Shown here: positions 58,846 through 64,000 of the stretch, piece by piece
Position numbering within the stretch: the stretch's first letter is position 1
Layout: the number at the start of each line of letters is the position of its first letter
The notes under the pieces: generated by a model
What the model saw: only the letters and a program-made list of their open reading frames with translations
What the model was told of the DNA's origin: nothing
The model's database searches: none
Source of the DNA: Neonectria sp. B-13
Lineage: Eukaryota > Ascomycota > Sordariomycetes > Hypocreales > Nectriaceae
Direction of reading: 5' to 3'
Assembly: GCA_002682825.1 (NCBI GenBank)
Contig: NOKP01000035.1
Coordinates: 62,001-126,000 of the forward strand
Length of the DNA: 64,000 nt
Position numbers and translations under genes: made by a program

Positions 58846-61800
58846 TCACCAGTCTTCTGAGCACCAGTCTTCTGAGCTCGTCGAGTGAGATCGCTTTCGA
58901 GACTCAGCGCCCCTTTGCATGAGCAGTTGAACAATCTGATGGTGGCCTTCCCGTGAGGCAGCCTGGAGAGCACTGCCATAGTAGCCGTCTTCTAAGTTAA
59001 TATCAGCTCCCCTGTCTAGCAGCAGTTGAATAATGTGATGGTGGTCTCCCTGTGAGGCAGCCTGGAGAGCATTGCCGTATACGCCGCCCTGTGCGTTAGT
59101 GTCTGCTCCCTTGTCTAGCAGCAGTTGAACAATCTGATGGTGGCCTTCCCGTGAGGCAGCCTGGAGAGCACTGCCATAGTGGCTATCTTCTACGTTAATA
59201 TCAGCTCCCTTGTCCAGCAGCAGTTGAACAATCTGATGGTGGCCTCCCTGTGAGGCAGCCTGGAGAGCATTGCCGTATAAGCTCGTTGCGTTGATATCGG
59301 CTCCCTTGTCTAGCAGCAGTTGAACAATCCGATGGTGGCCTCCCTCTGAGGCAGCCCGGAGAGCATTGACGTATCTGCCCTTTGCGTTAACATCGGCTCC
59401 CTTGTCTAGCAGCAGTTGAACAATCTGATGGTGGCCTTCCTGTGAGGCAGCCTGGAGAGCATTGCCCCATTTGCCGCCCTGCGCGTTGACGTCTGCCCCC
59501 TTGTCTACCAAACTTCTTGCAACCCCTGAAAGCCCACCTAGACAAGCATAATATAGTCTAGATGCTTGGGGAGGTTGTGGGTTGCGTTCCAATGCACGGT
59601 CAGCCTGGTATAACCGACTCCATCGCTGGAATGTGGTCTCATCTTGTAAAAAGCCGACTATTCTTCCAATGTCTTCCGAAGTTTCTGCTGAAGCGGCGAA
59701 ATTCATCCAGAACTCTGCCGCATATTGTGCCATCGGGAAACTCGTCTTGATTTTATTGTGATTTCCCTCGATGTCTGTAAGATAAGTCAAACAGGTCCTG
59801 GTGATGATAATACTGGCACTCTCCAGGTAAAATTGGCCGTTTTTGAGAAGATACTCCTTGACTGAGAAGTGGGCAAGGTGGAGTTCCTCCACGGTCTTCG
59901 TTCTCCCTGTAACTTGAGCGATTGATACCAAGCTGGGGCAGTATTTCAGAACGTCGGCTTCCTGAAATAGCCTACGCTCCTTATGGAATCCTCGAGGCTC
60001 TCGATCTATTTCCGTCGCTATCACCTCTACAGCTTCTGATAGCATCAGCGGCCTCTTGGCGTGGACGAGAAACTTTAGGAGACGAAACGCGCCGCTCTTG
60101 TATTCCATCGGTAGGTTTTGAAGCATGCGGCTGTATGTCTCATTTAGATCACTGGGTAAAGACCCGAGAGCCGTCTCAATGTCATAAGGACTCAGGCATT
60201 TGGCAAGACTGTCTAATTGACAAGCTGCCCATCTGAACCTACGCTCAATGTTAGGCAGATGTATCAGGCGCTTCAGTGGCCCTGGTCACAACTTACATGC
60301 CATCGGCTCCGTCTCCGATTTTGTTACGAATCTTCAACAGAAGATCCTGAGATAGATTCTTAATCTTGAAATTGGAGTCCTGCTCAAGCCTTGTCGTGAC
60401 GTAAGAGCGTATGTCGAGGTCAACAGCCTTCTTGTCGAGTAAAACGCAGTTTTTCTCATAAAAGAATTGAGGAATCTCGCGTCGAAACTCTGCTTCTGGG
60501 CGGCCAGTCACAATAAGCTGGGCATTGCTAGAGGTAAAGTCTCGCAACCAATGCAGAAGTTCCTTTCTCGTCGTACACTCATCCAGAGCGTCGACGACGA
60601 TGGCAACTTTTTTATCAGTTTGCGTTACCGATTTAACATAGTCTGACAAGACACTCATGTCGAGCTGTTTCCGCCCATTGTCATGGGATGTGAAAAGATA
60701 GTCAAGTCTCCTCGTGGCTTCGCCCCCTAAACGATAAAGTTGAAACGCCAGCGACCGTAGAAGGCTCTCCAGGGTCTGTTTTCCAGCATCGTTAAAGTCG
60801 AAGAAGAATACAAGCGTGGTGTACGTGTCTGTCTGCAAAAGATTGTCAAGAACCGTTGTGCTCAGTACGGTCTTGCCACATCCTGCCAGGCCGTAGAGCC
60901 ACAGGTGTCGGCGTGACCCGAGCTTCCACTCCTTGTAGACAGGGCTGTCAAGTAGCCAGGTTCCAGTGTCGTGGTGCCGGCGCTCTCTCGCCGCATTGAC
61001 GTTGGTTGAATAGTTTGGTGGGGATAACCAGCGCTCGAGATTGGCGATGTAACGGTCGGATTTCATGGTTATCACTGCGTTATTGGTTTCATCTGCGGTC
61101 GAACCCACGCGGTCTAATTTTTCTTGTACTGTTCAAAAATGAAATATATTAACGATTGAAAGTTCAAATCCAAACTAGCAAGTAAATCGATCTGGGTACA
61201 TCGATGTCCCGCCTTATTACTTGAAGGCGCTTGATTGGGACGACAATAAGATGGGGGCTTGAGGTACTAACATGATTCTAGGACTGCAGAGATTTGCCTC
61301 TCTGCCTCGACCTTGTTTGGCGGTATGCGACAAAGAAGATCCTTTGCATATGCAGCGGCAGCCATCGCCGCATATCCTTGCCACTCCTTGTTCTTATGTG
61401 AGTCAGAGTAATCGCAGATTCCTCGAATAACAATACAAGGGAAGCGGTTCATCAATCCTGCTGCCTCCATTTCAAAGCATAGCACATTCTTTCCCGCTGC
61501 TAGTTTATCACGGACGAGGGCATCCTTCATCAACTGGTTGGCTGAGGCGATTGTACCATAATGAATGACCGGATTATCTTCTTCGTCGGTCCGTTCGCGT
61601 CGTTCGACCAAGCTTGACGGGCCATCATAACAATCTGTTGTACAGCTCGCTCCTTCGGTTTCCCGATGAACGACTCTGCTCTGAAACAGTTTATCGCTGC
61701 CTTCACCTGGTCGCTGATAGTTCTGTCGGAGTCGTGGTCTCCGATCAAAGACCCTATTGATCGCTTCTTCAAGTCGGTGGCCATCCATTTCATACTCAGC

Positions 61801-62262
61801 TTGGATATCAGCTATGGCCGCCCGCAGGAGCTCGGGAGGCTGGTTTAAAAAGCCTGATGTTTGGAATGTCTGGCCCTGAATTGTTTTCCCGAAATCGTAT
61901 TGGAATACACCGCCACGTCCATTCCGAGGTGCGCTGACGACAATATCACCCAGACGGATGTCGTTTTTAGGGCTGGGGGCACCACCGCCGATGCCAACCA
62001 TTAAGCCAATTCTGACGTTCGGGAAGCTATTCAGCATGCCCTTTGCCACGCCTACTGCAGCGGCAATGCCATATTCACCGTCGGGCATAACACCGATGAC
62101 GACATTATGCTTCCCAACTCTGCCCAGAGTGTATATATTGCTATCGTTCGTGGAGACATGGTCGGGCCGATCGTGCTTCTCATCGAGGAACGATTGTGCA
62201 GCAACGTACTCTGGCTTTATGGCACAGATCCAACCGACAATGTAGATACTGGCATCAGGCAT
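58846..62262 (-). CDS. Fungal NLR: PNP - NACHT - ankyrin repeat protein
   Basis: Three exons in phase: 61272-62262, 60297-61128, 58846-60238, for 1071 residues. The start MPDASIYIVGWICAIKPEYV is standard for this class; an upstream in-frame ATG at 62334 adds an unlikely leader. Residues 1-320 form a purine nucleoside phosphorylase/uridine phosphorylase fold (GIGGG at 90, EMEAAGL at 264, GICDYSD at 281). Next comes a NACHT domain with P-loop GLAGCGKT (410-417) and Walker B VVDALDE (508-514). A linker follows with RWAACQLDSL, IETALGSLPSDLNETYSRML and LAHFSVKEYL. Then seven ankyrin repeats from about residue 836, with units of about 32-33 residues. The whole architecture is intact. Such STAND proteins act in allorecognition, cell death and possibly defence; ligand and outcome are unknown here. 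Confidence 0.93.
58900..59556 (-). repeat. Ankyrin-coding array with near-identical units
   Basis: Seven units of about 96-99 bp inside the last NLR exon, each around GHHQIVQLLLDKGADxNAxG. Units two to seven are nearly identical in DNA as well as protein (recurring CAGCAGTTGAACAATCTGAT on the plus strand), differing at a few codons after AAS and after GAD. Confidence 0.93.
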
Positions 62263-63580
62263 CTTGAGCGGCTGAGGAGAGTAGGGTAAGGGAGGGAATA
62301 GGGTTTCGATAGAAAGGCTGAGAGACAGAATCACGATTGTGGTATAGGACGATGTCTAGATGATGGCTTGATGATGATAATAAGGAAACAAATGGGGGGT
62401 ATGTGATAAAGCCTGACTTTAATACAGCGTGTCAACTTTCAGTAAGCGCCAGCCTCGTGCGGCTGATGTTTTAGGCATCCATGCAGAGAATCTTCATCAT
62501 CCAATTAGGCGAATCCATATGTCAGATTAAATCATGAGCTTTACGTCTATTCAGGCAATCAGACTAGGCGTCGTCAGGCAATAACTCACGTGCATCTGCT
62601 TTCATGAGTCATTGTCAAAGGTCTTTGATCTTATCTTGACCACCCCGACCGTCGAAAGTAGATGAGGTCGGCTGCCTGTGTGATCTCTATTCTAATTGGG
62701 TTAGGATCACGTACCACCTCGCACGGCATTGTGGGCTGCTTAACATCTACATCACACAAGATCTTAGGGCAAGAGAGTGATTACAGGGGACGTATATTCC
62801 ACCTTTCAAGCGGGACGGCCCGTCCCTAGCGTTGCTTAATTCGTTTTTACCGCTCTCATTAATATCGTGACCAGCATGGGCTGGTCCTTGGATGGAGATC
62901 TCTTTTTAGGCAATGGGCGGAGGAACAATTTTGCAGGTAAGCGAGCCAACCAGCTCAGCTAACCCTCACTGATCCTTGAGTGGAGACTCACGTGCCAAGA
63001 ATGTGGACTCTTCCTGGATTGTCCATGGAGGAGCCTTATGACTAAACACTACATAAATTATAGAATAACATCATTAAGAAAGATAAGGTCGGCGTACGCT
63101 ATTATACAGTCCTCTTCTTAAGCTCATATACCCACTGCTTAACATCTTAAACCCATGATTTTGCAATACCTAGCAAAATGCCTACTTTGCCATTATTAAC
63201 AAAAAGATCAACACTTTGTTGCTAATACACATGCTTAAGATCAAGACTGTGCTAAAACGTGATTAGAGTTGCCTTTTGAAGACTTGCCTTCCAAGTATCA
63301 CTGCTAACCCATGCACAATGCTATATACAATACCGCTTTATCGCGTCATGTCTTGGCTCCAGACAGGAACACGACACCTCAGAACGAGGGGTTCAAGAAA
63401 TTCATGACCGCCAATTTCAAGAGGCAACTCACACATGCCGAATGGGAGAAGTCAATAAGAGGACCGGTTGTGTGGATCGTGGGAACTTACTTTTCGGCGG
63501 CAGAATTGATTAACTCTTTCTGTTTTGATATGTTGTAACTCTGGTGCGTGCTTCCTGACCTGGGCATGTGATGTGTGTTA
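62263..63580. other. NLR promoter region and beyond, no gene supported
   Basis: Upstream flank of the NLR. A 75-codon frame at 63311-63538 (GFKKFMTANFKRQLTHAEWE) looks protein-like, but I do not recognise it and no exon partner is clear. Confidence 0.4.
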
Positions 63581-63587
63581 AGGTCAC

Positions 63588-63830
63588 CGTTTATTCGGAT
63601 AATCAAGGCTATGTCGAATCAGTCTAGGAGTCTGCGTTTGATAGCTTCCACAAGACACCTTCTGAACAGATTCGATAAGTTATCCTTCGTGAGACTCTTC
63701 AAGCCAACGAATTGCCACCCCAAACGTTCTCTTCTACATGACCGTCATCGATATTCAGAACCAACATTCGGGGGCTTTTCTGCCATAGTAATGTGGAAAA
63801 CTATATGGAGGGTTGGATAATTATGGACAG
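63588..63830 (+). pseudogene. Probable pseudogene fragment with C-to-T-type stops
   Basis: The plus-strand frame reads VYSDNQGYVESV, stop, ESAFDSFHKTPSEQIR, stop, VILRETLQANELPPQTFSST, stop, then further coding-like sequence (NVENYMEGW). The three stops (TAG, TAA, TGA) are each one C-to-T change from CAG, CAA and CGA. No family recognised. It could also be intron-split sequence read wrongly. Confidence 0.35.
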
Positions 63831-64000
63831 ACGAGGAACACCGTAGGGAATTTCTCCAGGGGGACCCAGTGTGATGATGTGCTTGAGGAGTTCAGCTCGG
63901 AGCTTGTGAGGCATTCGGCAGTCCAGGCGAGCGCCTTGACAAAGGAGCCGTTTATAAAACAACGACGAGGATTCGACAGTAGGCAGCGGGTCATGGGGAG

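Noticed and set aside
58900..59556. Regular direct repeats of about 97 bp that could suggest a CRISPR-like array
   Set aside because: They encode ankyrin repeats in frame within an NLR exon, and this is a fungal nuclear sequence.

Overview
This is genomic DNA of a filamentous ascomycete (Pezizomycotina, most likely a Sordariomycete). Genes are split by short GT-AG introns, and the families are typical of such fungi: a LaeA-like methyltransferase pair, an AzgA-type purine permease, a CAL-A-type secretory lipase, an NmrA-like protein and a PNP-NACHT-ankyrin NLR. One 23 kb block is nearly stripped of CpA, TpG and CpG, as expected from repeat-induced point mutation (RIP). I give no species name.

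Left arm, about 1-31 kb, ordinary base composition. In order: an acidic, charged protein of unknown function (339-1970 +); an MFS transporter (2296-3946 -) next to a Cys/Thr-type proline-racemase-family enzyme, probably trans-3-hydroxy-L-proline dehydratase (4519-5709 -); a membrane-anchored SMP-30/lactonase-like beta-propeller (6136-8001 -); a small secreted four-cysteine protein (9863-10303 -); a secretory lipase (13880-15190 +); an AzgA-like purine permease (16498-18713 -); a methyltransferase-like protein (20716-22709 +); a conserved protein of unknown function (23334-24553 -); an Ecm33-like GPI-anchored protein (25253-26796 +); and a LaeA-like methyltransferase (27600-29022 +). Approaching the AT-rich block the sequence becomes gene debris: a pogo-type transposase tail, an SDR 3' end and a gene remnant cut off at the border.

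Central block, about 31.15-54.36 kb, is AT-rich and heavily mutated. It is a nest: copies of an old repeat of about 1 kb; one of these copies split by a Ty3/Gypsy chromovirus (33906-52266; two 390-bp LTRs, target duplication TTATT); and that element split by a second chromovirus (43301-51580; two 388-bp LTRs, target duplication ATACT). The inner element has kept many more CA, TG and CG dinucleotides than the outer one, so the two record different amounts of RIP. To the right lies a long inverted repeat (52635-54050).

Right arm, about 54.4-64 kb, is normal again: a second LaeA-like methyltransferase (54458-55964 -) pointing toward the block, an NmrA-like NAD(P)-binding protein (56930-57922 -), a complete three-exon NLR (58846-62262 -) with PNP effector domain, NACHT switch and seven near-identical ankyrin repeats, and a stretch ending in a probable pseudogene fragment.

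There is no obvious single pathway. The likely functional pair is the hydroxyproline enzyme with its neighbouring transporter. The most interesting regions are the dated transposon nest and the NLR near it. Exon models were worked out by hand from splice signals and reading phase; every multi-exon model given closes in frame, except one junction in the Ecm33-like gene.
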